DNA of 32,672 nucleotides from Folioceros fuciformis (lineage: Eukaryota > Anthocerotophyta > Anthocerotopsida > Anthocerotales): contig JBNGIO010005925.1 in the NCBI GenBank assembly GCA_049999805.1, positions 1 to 32,672 on the forward strand. Direction: 5' to 3'. Made by a program: the position numbers and the translations under genes. Position 1 is the first letter of the stretch. Every line of letters starts with the position of its first letter. Shown piece by piece: positions 10,184 to 20,418 of this stretch. The notes beneath the pieces are model-generated. The model was not told where the DNA came from, did no database searches, and saw only the letters and a list, made by a program, of their open reading frames with translations.

Positions 10184-10960
10184 AATGATCCTTTTAAGGA
10201 TTGTTGTTTAAACCCTTTCATGAAGAATAGTTGTAACAAATAAGGAGCATCTCCAATAATGTAAGGAGGCATAGGAACACCTTCCACCATGGTAATGAGC
10301 TCTTTAAATAGGCTCTTTCTGATCATCTGTTGCCATGAACTACTATTTCACAAAATTCTTGCATCATTAGAACCTCCTGAGACTATTGAGGCATAAATCT
10401 AACCTTCCATCATGGTAATGGGTTCTCTAAATATGCTCTTTCCGATTACAGATTGCCATTAACTATTACTTCCAAAATTTTGCATCATTAGGACCTCCCA
10501 AGACTATTGACAAATATATCTAAAACAAGTATTGATGGTCATATATAGCCTATAGAGCAATACAAGGCATGTTATAATGCTTGCAATGATATACTATTGG
10601 TGTGTACATTGGTGGTGGCTTAACAATGAACTGTATCAAAGAGTCGTCAATAGCACCTACAATGTTAAGTAGTAGTGTCCACTCAAACTTTGCAGAATGG
10701 CTTCCTAATGTTGTCTTGATGGAATGCCAATGAAAGACAAGTATAATTTCCTAGGATCACTTAATATAGCCATCACAGCCTTTGTGTATTGTACCACTTG
10801 TTGCCACACCCACTCCATGTTTTATGGGCCACCTCATAAGGAGCAATTATCTTCATGGCTGATAATATTGCATCCACCCTTCGCTTCTGATCTTGCACTA
10901 AAGCTGATAGTATTGGTCATGCTTGCATCTGCAAACTCTCCCACAAACCTTGCTGACTAG
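10150..10960 (-). pseudogene. Degenerate PIF/Harbinger-type DDE transposase
   Basis: Minus-strand readings, broken by stops and frameshifts, give in order AVMAILSDPRKLYLSF (about 10740-10790), VGAIDDSLIQFIVKPPP (about 10660-10610), YHCKHYNMPCIAL, a stop, AIYDHQYLF, a stop, GGPNDAKF (about 10490), and PPYIIGDAPYLLQLFFMKGF (about 10260-10205). These match the Harbinger/ALP1-like pattern G-A-I-D-G-x-H, Y-x-x-K-x-Y, x-x-C-D-x-x-x-x-F, G-x-x-x-D-A-x-V and G-D-x-x-Y-x-L. A 123-bp part is present twice in tandem (10280 and 10403), covering the G-x-x-N-D-A region. The element is dead. Terminal inverted repeats were not found. Confidence 0.75.
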
Positions 10961-11488
10961 GTGATTTCCACCAAACCCTAGAAACACTTGGTCTTGTAGT
11001 CTATATTGGCAAACTAATTGTTGCAACCATTACCAACATTATGAAAGAACTCATCACATTACTTGATTCCACCCTAAAACAAGGTTTGATAAGTTTCGCT
11101 ATAGTTTTTCATTTTGAGGGTACATGTTCTAGACAGGCAACATAGAGATTCTATGTGAAAATTCTATCACCCTCCCTGAGTAATCTTTGGTATGTCATAG
11201 TTCCCTGCAACTCCCCGTTGAATTTCCTTGGACACTCCCTCCACATTGTTGGGCAATGGGATGAATTAATATGCAAAACGGTTATAATATACATTGAGGG
11301 AAACAATTATGGTGAGTTATTATACACGACTTGCAGTCTGTGCTGTTTCCTGCACACCTCCCATTGAGGTTAGCCTCTATCCGTAAAAGTTCTGTGTATA
11401 GCGGGTACTAATGGAGACATAGCAGAATGTGCGGGGCACTATTAATGGTGTCACACTTGTTATATGTGCAAACACTCTATTTCCTGTT
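10961..11488. other. AT-rich intergenic DNA
   Basis: No gene recognised. It may hold further decayed transposon sequence upstream of the transposase remnant. Confidence 0.4.
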
Positions 11489-11695
11489 AACTTTAGGCTT
11501 TTGTTAAGCATCATCCCTTACTTTTCACGAATACAAGGTCCACTTTTTTCTCCTTTTTGCATGTAAAGCTTCTGGTCATATTAATCGTGTGAACTTTAGG
11601 CTCTTGTTAAGCATCACCCCACACATTTTACATATACAAGGTCCGCTTTTTTCTCTTCCCTGCATTAAAGCCCAATGGCTCCCACATTCTACTCA
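11489..11695. repeat. Two-copy tandem repeat, about 103 bp
   Basis: CTTTAGGCTTTTGTTAAGC at 11491 recurs as CTTTAGGCTCTTGTTAAGC at 11594. Each copy is followed by a CATC-rich segment, ATACAAGGTCC and a TTTTTTCTC tract. Confidence 0.8.
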
Positions 11696-11774
11696 CATGA
11701 ACCCGGGAAAAATAGTGGTATGAGAAACGGAAAGCATGGCCCCACTTTACGAAAATCTCGGACTGATACAGAAA

Positions 11775-11890
11775 CAGAGCTTAGTCCGTGATAAGGAGGA
11801 GGGTAGTCCCTGATATGGAGAAGGGTAGTCCGTGATACGGAGCCCTCCTCTCTACCCGGAGCTTGGTCCGTGATACGGAGCCCTACTCAT
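11775..11890. repeat. Short repeats of GTCCGTGATACGGAG type
   Basis: Four diverged copies of a roughly 15-bp motif with self-complementary ends (TCCGT and ACGGA), spaced unevenly. They lie directly before the 41-bp minisatellite. Confidence 0.7.
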
Positions 11891-11903
11891 CATGGAGCTT
11901 TCT

Positions 11904-12470
11904 TTTTAAGAATGTTCCTGCAACTTCGTCCCGGACGGACCAGTTTTTAAGAATGTTGCTGCAACTTTGCACCAGATGGACCGGTTTTTAAGAATGTTGC
12001 TGCAACTTCGCACTGGACGGACCGGTTTTTAAGAATGTTGCTGCAACTTCGCACTGGACGGACCGGTTTTTACGAATGTTGCTGCAACTTCACACCGATG
12101 GACGGGCTTTCAAGAATGTTGCTGCAACTTCGCATCGGGACAGATGGGTTTTTAAGAATGTTCCTGCAACTTCGCACCGGGACGACGGGACGGACAGGTT
12201 CTTAAGAATGTGCATGCAACTTTGCACCGGATGGACCGGTATATAAGAATGTTCGTGCAACTTTGCAAGCACAAATCGGTTATTAAGAATGTTCGTGCAA
12301 CTTCGCACCGCACGGACTGGTTTTTTAAATGTTCTTGCAACTTGGCACCGAACGGACCGGTTTTTTAAATGTTCCTGCAACTTGGCACTGGACGAACCGG
12401 TTTTTAACAAGGACGAACCGGTTTTTAACAAACTAGTTTTTAAGAATGTTCCTGCAACTTCGCACCGTAT
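11904..12470. repeat. 41-bp minisatellite, about 13 units
   Basis: Units read TTAAGAATGTTNCTGCAACTT, then CGCACYGGACGGACCGGTTTT; starts at 11906, 11947 and 11988 set a 41-bp period. Later units vary, and near 12400 a short piece (AAGGACGAACCGGTTTTTAAC) is itself doubled. Minus-strand open frames with repeated ARTFLKT-like words are products of the repeat. Confidence 0.92.
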
Positions 12471-13537
12471 GGACCGGATCATCTTAAGCACTACTAATAA
12501 GGAGCATACCAAAGGAGACATTCTCTAACTATACATTTTTTAAAGGTTTCCTATGGATATCTAGCCACATATTCCCTTTTGATGCTTATATGTTTCTTGT
12601 CCTTTTGATCAACCAACCAAACCGGACGCCGCACCAAAGCGTTTGGGAAACCAACCAAACCGGACGCCGCACCAAAGGGATACAGAAGAAATACCACAAC
12701 CCTTAGTTTTCATGTTCACACTCTATAAATTTGTCATGCTAGGGTGGTGGTAAGCTTTTTTTCGATCTGAGGAAACGTTGACATGTGTTCATATGTCAAA
12801 TGTCCGGTGGGGCGCATAACCGGTATGTTTGCAAAAAATCCTAGAGAGACTTTGGTATGCCATAAGAGCCCTTCAGACTGCAAGTTGGAGCTTTGGGTTC
12901 GGTCGTCGTAGGGTGGGAAAAGGGGGCTTCTGAAGAAAAGTGAGCAGGATGCAGCACTTGGCACGCAACTTGCTTGCATCAGAATTTTTGGACGACGGAA
13001 CATTCCCCTCCCCTTAGCCTATCTAACAACCTCGCGGTGGCTGTATCTAGTGCACGGAAGTGTATGGACTCAATCCCCGAGACATAGGACACATTTACAA
13101 CGACAGAACTCTGGGCACGACATCCGCGTCCATGCCACGTTTCCTACCTAGACTAGGTAATTCCACCGCAATCAACCTTCTCTCAAAGCTCAGCCAGCTA
13201 CCAGCTCGCACTGCCCGACGCCACCAGGCAAGTAACCTTCTTGGTCAGCAGACAGCATCATCAGGGATGGATACCTCACACTTACATATGGAACTCGTCT
13301 TATGGTGCACTTACTACTGCGCAAGAATGCACTCTACACTACACCTACTGCACTCAAAGCTAAGCAGCTTGGCTTCAGAGAAGCAGACACGTACTAGTAC
13401 TAACACCGGCCCTTTATCTAGCTAGTCACCTCAATGAATAAGGCTACACATAATTTAAACACATAGCAAATGAAATCAGCCACATTCTGGCGAAACGAAT
13501 AGAACGAATTTCAATAGGTCGGTGCGCTACTCCTAGT
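12471..13537. other. Intergenic; 3' flank of PA200
   Basis: It contains a direct repeat of ACCAAACCGGACGCCGCACC in two copies 38 bp apart (about 12611-12678). The 13060-13425 plus-strand open frame has no family features and probably lies in or near the PA200 3' UTR. No poly(A) trace is seen close to the PA200 stop. Confidence 0.5.
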
Positions 13538-16500
13538 CTAAACAAAGTAGGAAGCAGAAGTAGTCAAGTCTGACAGGATCTCCAGTTGGTCCTCACTGAA
13601 CAGATACTTCTGTATGGCCCACGTGTCCGAATGAGTGCGTCGAAACTCCGCTATGGTTTTCATTACCGTACCTCTGGTGGGTGGACCTTCCTTGATGAAC
13701 CACGCCAAAGCGCAAATGATATCAGGTAACCATAGAGGAACGTCATAAGGAGAACTCAACACGCAAGCTGCCAGACCCAATGCGATTCCATGAACCTTGG
13801 CAACTGGATACCCAGCAATGCTACTCCTGTTTTTCCTCCTGCCAGACTTTTGGAAGGTCAGAGCCTCGGCCAGTGCCTCGTCCCGAAAACTGGTAACCAA
13901 CTTCTCATCAGCCCCTTTCATCATTCCTGCCAACGTTTCTGCTGCCAGCTCCCGGACCTCCAGCTGAGGATCGAAGAGCAGCTGCCGCACAGTATCCCAC
14001 AGCAGCGTTGACTCTTCCTCAGACATGATGAAGGTATGCCTGAAGAAGAAACACTGCATAGACACTAACGCTGCCACTCTCGTGTGCCAATTGGAGTCCG
14101 CTGTCGATAGAACAATAGCAGCCACAGCTTCTGGGAGATGCGCTGCAGGACATGGCTGATAGTTGAGAAGCCGGAGAGCTAACATGGCCAGCGCAGACAG
14201 CTCCTTCTCAGATGTCTCTTGCAGAGACAGCAGAGGGCGGATGAGGCCCACAATAGTACTGATAACAACCCCTGCCCTGCCAGACTTGATGCAAGCAATC
14301 ATGAAATACAGTGCAGTCTCCATCCACTTCACCGCTTGTTTACTCTCCTCACTTCCAACATCACTGCCGCTGGCATTGCTATCGCCGGAACTCAGGGCTG
14401 ATGCAGAGCTCATTATCTGAATCTTGGATGAGGCACTGACAGCACCCTGCACTAACAGTGAGCTCCAATCCTCGTAATGCACCCCGGCAAAGGAACTATC
14501 CACAGTAACCCCCTCTGTATTCAAGATACCCTTCAAGTTTGACAGCAAGACGCACATAATGTTCCCCACTGCTTCACGAACCTGGGCCGCAGGATGAGCC
14601 ATGCTATCCACTGCTTCTCGTAAAAGCGCTGCCTGGAACTTGTAACCCTTGATCCCGGCAGGCCCAGGCAGTAGCTCTGTAACTGCCGCTTGCAGCAGGG
14701 TTAGTCGCCTTGCAACCAGGCTACTTGATGCTGAGGCTGGTACTGGCTCCACAAGACAGTCAAGTATCTTCCTGGATAGCAATGGCTCACTCACTCCGTC
14801 ATTGCCTTTCCGAGTCATAGCAAAACGAATGCAGGCAGCCCATTCTGTCACGGATTCCAAGTTTGCTTGCATCACCACGTTTCTCAACAACGGGCCAAGC
14901 CATTCATTCCAGGCCTCCAACACACACGTGGCATCTGAATGCAAAAGACCAGCAAACATTTCAGAGGCAACACATTGCTTGCCCCTTTCATCCACAGCGT
15001 TGGCTGCATCCTCAAGTGGGCCACGCAGGGCATCAAGTACCGCTGGACCACATTCCTGAACCAGATATTCAAACACCCTGGCTAAATTAGCTGAGAACGC
15101 TTCACCTCTGGAAGTTATGTCCCAAGTCCTTGTTCGGGGCCACTCTCTGATGAATGAAGGCATATAAGCGGTGATTCCCAGATCTGACATCCTCTGTCGA
15201 CTAGATCCAGCATAATTGTTTCTGCCTGACCTCCCCGGTCCCTCCGGATAGTGGTGATCAAAGGCAAGATTCTGGACAACATTGGCAAAAAAATCGCCAT
15301 CCTGCAAGACTTGCACAATGGAACTTTCCACAGAACGTGGGAATTCTTGAACACCTGATTCGGAAACCTCATTATCCGATCTGCCCTCTGCAGCCACCTG
15401 AGTGGGGGACTGGAGAAGAAATTGCAGGGCAATGATGGACATGGGTCGGAGTGGCGGAAGCTCACTCTTCAAATTGGAGAAGAACTGCCCTGTTATGTAC
15501 TGCCTGGAGGCTGACGTGACATCTTCCCCATATGACGAGCCAAACAACCTGGGAGGAGTCACCAATAGCAGGAGCATGGCATGGGCCATCAATGTGTACC
15601 GCCAATGAACTGTTCCCTGATTGCCCGCCAAGAAGCCCTTGATTTCTGATATCAGTCCATCGTACATGGGACCATCCTCGGAGGCATGAGGCACTTCGCT
15701 TGGCAGGACTCCCCCAAACCGCACATAAAACACAACAAACAGTTCATTTATGGCTGCCTGGGCTTTAATAGTTTCAAGATGAGAACTGCGGAGCAAAGAC
15801 AACAAAAACGAAGCGAACGAAGGCCAATCCTGCATGAGGCACCGAATCACATGCCTCGACATGAGTACCCTACAAGCTCCCAGAGCCGCCTCTTCAACAC
15901 CCTCAGGTCCTCGCAGCGAAGCAGTTAGCAGTGGCATGCAACCCTTCACGAGTGCAGGAAACCTCTTAAGCATCTTGCTCAGGGTGTTTGCTGCTTGACC
16001 TCGCACTGTGTCATAATTGTGGAGAGAGAGTTTCAGAAGATCTCCAGAGAGAGAGAGAACGTGGGCTGGAGGAGCCAGCTTCTTGGTGGTGGGAGTGTAT
16101 GGCCTGTACCCAGCTTGGGACGCTCGCCATTCACTATGCAAGTAGACTTTTTCGATTAGGAACCATTGTGGACGCCGAGGTCCCTTTGTGTATGTGCCTG
16201 TTATAAGATTGATCTGAGGCTCCAGAAAGCTTCTGCTAGATGATCTCCAAGCTAACCAGTCTTCAAACTCCAGTGACCCATAATTACCAGTCAATCCAAT
16301 CACTCGCACCAAAGTCAGAAGCAGCTTGGTATCATCTGCCCTCTCCTTCAGGAAAGATTCACATGCAACATGAAGAGCATCTGCAGTCTCCTCTCGCAAT
16401 TCAACAGATCCAACAGAGGCTCCAGCAGCCCCGGCAACAGTTAAAGATTGGCCAGATAAATCTGCATTTGATGGGCGTCTGAAATCAGGCAAGCAAGATC

Positions 16501-19057
16501 TCACACCATGGAGACTTGCTTCCATGCGTAGCAGGACTACTCGTAGGTCTTCCTTCTCCTGCCGTAAAACATCCCCAGTCTGTGCCTGCTGGCAGAAGCT
16601 CAGCAACTCAGGAAGTACGCATCGCAGGTGTGAGTCCAACAACGCATTGGCATATGCAACTTCCTCTGCACTTGGCGCATGCCATACTGGCGCCTGACCT
16701 TTAAATGTCTCCACATCGAAGTCCTTGATACTCATCCATGCCTCAATGTCAGCGAAGTACTTCTCCCCAGACCTGTATTCCTCAAGTGGATAGTACCGTA
16801 TCAAACTCCCCAGTAAATTACTCAGCAGATGGCTTCCAGCCTCATTCACTTTGGTGGAAGGCGCCCCGAAGGCTGCCTCAATCACATTGTTTAACAGATC
16901 CTTGTAAGGGAGGAGAGCTTCTCCACCAAATGTTACAGCTAGAGCAAGAACATTAATCTGGTGAGAGACTGACGTGGACAGAGCGGGAGACAAGCTTGCC
17001 AGCTTGCCATCTGCTTGATTCCTCAAACCCCTGGAAGGAGCCTCAGCCAGAGCAGAGATTATGGACATCATTATCGGCTTAAGAAGGACTTCCGTTGTCT
17101 CAACCGGACTGGCATATACCGCAGCACGGCAAAGCAGACCTATTTCGTCTGAAGCTCCAGGTAAGACGCTGGTGTGCACAAACTTTGCCACCTTTTTCAA
17201 ACCCTGCTGGAAGAGCGGCTTTGTTAACCTACCAAACAGTAGTTCAATCATAGCGTGACACACGGATCCACGCTGAAGCAGAAAACTATGAGAGCACCGA
17301 CTGAACCCTTCGTCGACTCCCACATCTCCTGCCTGACTACTAGGTTCCAAATGCACCAGCAGTACAAACAGACGGGAGAGAAACTCGTCAAGCCACAGAG
17401 ACCAGTCAATTGGTAGGAAAACATTCCCACCTTCCTCAATGCCACCCAAAACTAGGATGCTTGATATTACAGCAAAATAGAACCGCAATGTTGCCAGGGT
17501 CTTAGGAGGGTCGTTGGCATCCATCCCAGGGAGTGTGTCGAACATGGCAGCGACAAGGACTTCCTTGTAGGCCATACTGGCCATGGTCTCTTCAGTAGCG
17601 TCAAGCATGTCCACATCCTTGCCAGCCAACTGCCGTGAGGCAACCTCCCTTGCTGACACTAGCAGTATGGATCTGGCAGCCAACGCCAGAGTGTTCAAAG
17701 CTGATTCCAACTGATGAGTGGCTGTGATAGTATCCATGGCAGTCTGAAAGCCCGCTATGACCAGAGGTAGAACCAGGGATGGTTCCACATATGCCAGGTT
17801 TGTCGCCGCATCTGCTGCAGTTCTTGCCAGCTGCCCATTCTTGCTGTACTGGCCCCTCTCAATCAGCTTCAACATGGCTTTCACAAACGCCACCCGTTCC
17901 TCCGGGCCTAGAAAGTGGTCACTGTCCACGCCATTTTTCAGCTTCAACCTTTTGCCTTGCTCCTTGGCCAGGCGTTTGAGGAAAAACATGACGAGATATC
18001 GAAGAAACTGTTCAAGAAAAGTCGTCCATGATCCTCCATTAGACGGATGGTAATACTGCTCAAGGAGCTCAACAATAATCTCAAGTTGAACCTGAGCTGA
18101 ACCCCCTGGATGCAGCAGAAAAACAATCGTCCTGGCTATTACTTTAGCATTTGACGTTGACCAGCCAGAGTTGAAGGCAAGCATAACTTCACGCGGAACA
18201 GATCTCTGTACCGGCGATGATGCACTGGCCTTCCCGACAGGTACCTCAAATGACCTCAGAAAGTGCATGAAGAGAGTAGGCATGACGGGCTCCAAGTCAG
18301 CAACAGCAGGGGCACAGTGCTGAATATACCTTCCCACCAGGGAGGACCATTGCAGATTCCAATAGTAGCAGTTTGGGATTGCCGACCACAACTTGAGACA
18401 GTCTGCTAGCCATTGCGGAGTGAAAAAAGTACGGTCCCAATCAGAAGCCGCATATTTGGTGGGGAGAAACAATGAGATGAAACCCACTGCTTCGAGCGCC
18501 AGATTGTGAGACAGATCCTCCAGTGCAGGTTTGAACTCCGCCCAGATCTCCCCAGCAGACTGTGAAGGGAAGTAACGGTGACAGCTTCTCACCAATGATG
18601 ACACCAGCTCCAAGTGTGTCTGCTTCAATGCTAGACCTTCATAGCTATGACGCCTGTTGAAATGAGTATTGAGGAGCAGAACATAGAGGGGCCTCCACTC
18701 AATGTTCAAGACAAGTTTTTTTCGATACTTCTTAACAAGTGTAAGTAGGCAGTGCCCCCATCGAACCTGGACAAAGAGATGGTCATTGGACTGCAGGAAG
18801 ATGTCGAGGCTCAGCTCTGCAAGGCACTGCAAATCCGCCAGATCAAGGTCACTCTTAGCCTTCAAAAATGTGGTGAGAACAGAAATCCACCGCAGTGTTG
18901 CATATCTAGACTGCGGCTCTTGAGGCTTCCATTCGCTTTGGACGGTCTGTACAACAACATGGAATTTCGTCCTCTCCTCAGCTACTCCCTCAAGGATGGG
19001 TGGCGGCAGCCATGCATTGCAGAGGTGGACTTTCTCTGGTTCAGCAGTATCCGCCAT
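13538..19057 (-). CDS. PA200: Proteasome activator PA200/Blm10, single exon
   Basis: 1839 aa in one frame. The frame is open to 19201, but that first codon is GTG; the first ATG is 19057 (MADTAEPEK), nine residues before the conserved VHLCNAWLPPP, where many plant proteins start. Family blocks include RYATLRWISV (51-60), VQVRWGHCLL, a W-R-P-L-Y segment, CLKLWSAIPNC and EQYYHPSNGG (333-342). HEAT-type helices follow throughout. The C-terminal Blm10/PA200 domain (about the last 85 residues) contains the LGLAACVLSSPYDVPLWLP block. The chain ends in Y-F-V, close to the YYA-type HbYX tail that docks between 20S alpha subunits. PA200 caps the 20S core and opens its gate in the nucleus and cytosol. 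Plant PA200 genes are normally split by many introns; here there are none. The Pcc1 stop lies 294 bp upstream. Confidence 0.97.
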   Translation of the reverse strand: MADTAEPEKVHLCNAWLPPPILEGVAEERTKFHVVVQTVQSEWKPQEPQSRYATLRWISVLTTFLKAKSDLDLADLQCLAELSLDIFLQSNDHLFVQVRWGHCLLTLVKKYRKKLVLNIEWRPLYVLLLNTHFNRRHSYEGLALKQTHLELVSSLVRSCHRYFPSQSAGEIWAEFKPALEDLSHNLALEAVGFISLFLPTKYAASDWDRTFFTPQWLADCLKLWSAIPNCYYWNLQWSSLVGRYIQHCAPAVADLEPVMPTLFMHFLRSFEVPVGKASASSPVQRSVPREVMLAFNSGWSTSNAKVIARTIVFLLHPGGSAQVQLEIIVELLEQYYHPSNGGSWTTFLEQFLRYLVMFFLKRLAKEQGKRLKLKNGVDSDHFLGPEERVAFVKAMLKLIERGQYSKNGQLARTAADAATNLAYVEPSLVLPLVIAGFQTAMDTITATHQLESALNTLALAARSILLVSAREVASRQLAGKDVDMLDATEETMASMAYKEVLVAAMFDTLPGMDANDPPKTLATLRFYFAVISSILVLGGIEEGGNVFLPIDWSLWLDEFLSRLFVLLVHLEPSSQAGDVGVDEGFSRCSHSFLLQRGSVCHAMIELLFGRLTKPLFQQGLKKVAKFVHTSVLPGASDEIGLLCRAAVYASPVETTEVLLKPIMMSIISALAEAPSRGLRNQADGKLASLSPALSTSVSHQINVLALAVTFGGEALLPYKDLLNNVIEAAFGAPSTKVNEAGSHLLSNLLGSLIRYYPLEEYRSGEKYFADIEAWMSIKDFDVETFKGQAPVWHAPSAEEVAYANALLDSHLRCVLPELLSFCQQAQTGDVLRQEKEDLRVVLLRMEASLHGVRSCLPDFRRPSNADLSGQSLTVAGAAGASVGSVELREETADALHVACESFLKERADDTKLLLTLVRVIGLTGNYGSLEFEDWLAWRSSSRSFLEPQINLITGTYTKGPRRPQWFLIEKVYLHSEWRASQAGYRPYTPTTKKLAPPAHVLSLSGDLLKLSLHNYDTVRGQAANTLSKMLKRFPALVKGCMPLLTASLRGPEGVEEAALGACRVLMSRHVIRCLMQDWPSFASFLLSLLRSSHLETIKAQAAINELFVVFYVRFGGVLPSEVPHASEDGPMYDGLISEIKGFLAGNQGTVHWRYTLMAHAMLLLLVTPPRLFGSSYGEDVTSASRQYITGQFFSNLKSELPPLRPMSIIALQFLLQSPTQVAAEGRSDNEVSESGVQEFPRSVESSIVQVLQDGDFFANVVQNLAFDHHYPEGPGRSGRNNYAGSSRQRMSDLGITAYMPSFIREWPRTRTWDITSRGEAFSANLARVFEYLVQECGPAVLDALRGPLEDAANAVDERGKQCVASEMFAGLLHSDATCVLEAWNEWLGPLLRNVVMQANLESVTEWAACIRFAMTRKGNDGVSEPLLSRKILDCLVEPVPASASSSLVARRLTLLQAAVTELLPGPAGIKGYKFQAALLREAVDSMAHPAAQVREAVGNIMCVLLSNLKGILNTEGVTVDSSFAGVHYEDWSSLLVQGAVSASSKIQIMSSASALSSGDSNASGSDVGSEESKQAVKWMETALYFMIACIKSGRAGVVISTIVGLIRPLLSLQETSEKELSALAMLALRLLNYQPCPAAHLPEAVAAIVLSTADSNWHTRVAALVSMQCFFFRHTFIMSEEESTLLWDTVRQLLFDPQLEVRELAAETLAGMMKGADEKLVTSFRDEALAEALTFQKSGRRKNRSSIAGYPVAKVHGIALGLAACVLSSPYDVPLWLPDIICALAWFIKEGPPTRGTVMKTIAEFRRTHSDTWAIQKYLFSEDQLEILSDLTTSASYFV

Positions 19058-19351
19058 TCCTTTCGCTGCGATGCCAACTTCAGGTCGCTGTGTACCTGAC
19101 TGGTTACCAACAAGCCAACGAACTATCCTGTTTCCACAGTCGGCCGCACACTCCTGAAACCTCTGCCAGTCAACAATTACAGCACAGCCCTGCGATCCCA
19201 CTCAACCCTTGTCCACTCCTGTTCCTCGTCAGAAGGCACGTTGAGCATAGACACTTGGAACCGAGTACCACCACCAACTCCCGTCGTATGCAGAATCCCT
19301 AGCACCAGCAAGAAAAAGCGAAGCGGCTGGTAGCAGGTCAAGGTAGTACTG
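19058..19351 (-). promoter_or_regulatory. Short spacer between Pcc1 stop and PA200 start
   Basis: 294 bp that must hold the Pcc1 3' UTR and the PA200 promoter/leader, unless PA200 starts further upstream or is co-transcribed with Pcc1. It stays in frame with PA200 as far as 19201, where a TGA precedes it. No motif was identified. Confidence 0.45.
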
Positions 19352-20160
19352 TCAGCATCCCAACACAGCAGGATGGCCGAACTCTTCGATGGTCTTTGTG
19401 GCCAAAACTAGGACATCCATGAAGGCACTGAAAGCGGCCCTTAAGAACCTGGCCTCCACTGCGGCAAAGGTCCTGGTACATGAACAGTACACCACAAATG
19501 AGTTTCTGATGGCTTTGTGCACACCAAACCGGGTGGACACAGACTCCAGAGGAAAAGGAACAAACGAGGACTGTAAATGTCCTGGAATCCGTTGGATTCA
19601 TGTGTCAGAGCACACAGGAGGAGGGCGTCCGAAACTCACACCACAAGAATTTGTCCATTCACCGAGATTTCCCTCGTCACTTTGTCCGGTTGCAGCTGCA
19701 GGCCAACGGGTGCACTGACAAGCATGAGATTGCGGCCACGACGGCAGAGAGAAGCGCTGAAGAGCGGAGATGCATGGTGCGTCACCTCAGAATCGACAGC
19801 AAGAGCAGTCATAACAATCGTTGCCACATCTTGGGATGCATACTCCACTTGCAAGTTGCTGCAAGAATGGTACAAAACTGAGACAGGTCTAGAAGCAGCA
19901 GGAAGGGTAGCAGCAGCAGCAGGTGGTATCAGCAGACTCGACGACGGACCGACCGACGGAACCCATCATCTGCGTCTGCAACACCATCTGCTGTATTTGT
20001 CACCCAATTTCGACAATGCAGTGTGAGCGGGAATTAACAAAGAGGGGACGGCAGGCGCGAGCCGGACGTACCATGTGCAGGTGGTCGCGGGAGCTGCGGC
20101 GGTGGGAGCGAGCTGCGGTCCAGGTCCAGGCGGCGGTGGCGAGACGGCAATGGTTGCCAT
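19352..20160 (-). CDS. PCC1: KEOPS/EKC complex subunit Pcc1 (CTAG/LAGE3 family), four exons
   Basis: Exons: 20072-20160, 19786-19858, 19640-19695 and 19352-19472, giving 112 aa. Introns are 213, 167 and 90 bp in gene order 1, 3, 2, with donors GTACGT, GTGACG and GTGAGT. Splice phases agree at every junction. Exon 1 encodes a Pro/Ala-rich start (MATIAVSPPPPG). The Pcc1 domain follows: LQVEYASQDVATIV, ALAVDSE, LQPDKVTREISVNGQILVV, FAAVEARFLRAAFSAFMDVL, TKTIEEFG. Pcc1 dimerises and bridges KEOPS subunits around Kae1; the complex makes the t6A37 modification on ANN-decoding tRNAs. Its start is 258 bp from the divergent dehydratase start, so the two may share a promoter. The first exon is the least certain part, though it supplies an ATG, a good donor and the needed phase. 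Confidence 0.92.
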
Positions 20161-20418
20161 GTGCCTGGCCCGGCCCGAAGATGTTCCTACTCTCACACAA
20201 AGGCGGTGCAGTGCGGTGGGTTTCCCCGTTCACCTCCTATTTTTTTTCCCCCCCCCTTTTTAGGTCGCTTGCTCAACAGACAAGGGAAGGAAGCTCCCTC
20301 TCTGACCAGACAGGAAGGTGGAGGGTTTCGTTCCGACGAGTTCTCCAGAGCCCTCTCTCTTGGAGAGCAAGGCAAGGAAATAATACGTCCAATTCTAGGT
20401 TTCCGGAATGAGACGCTC
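20161..20418. promoter_or_regulatory. Divergent promoter region between Pcc1 and the dehydratase
   Basis: 258 bp between two opposite start codons. It contains GGCCCGGCCC (about 20167-20176) and a T-tract followed by a C-tract (about 20240-20261). The plus-strand frame open through this region contains in-frame codons before 20419, but these do not resemble any protein. Shared regulation is inferred from geometry only. Confidence 0.5.

Noticed and set aside
12090-12521. 143-codon minus-strand frame with repeated words
   Set aside because: It is generated by the minisatellite at 11904-12470. The same applies to frames over 26078-26507 and 26332-26948.
19058-19201. PA200 start at 19201
   Set aside because: That codon is GTG, directly after an in-frame TGA. 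The first ATG is 19057, close to the conserved N-terminal block.
19923-20411. 162-codon plus-strand frame
   Set aside because: It runs antisense to Pcc1 exon 1 and through the shared promoter. No family features.
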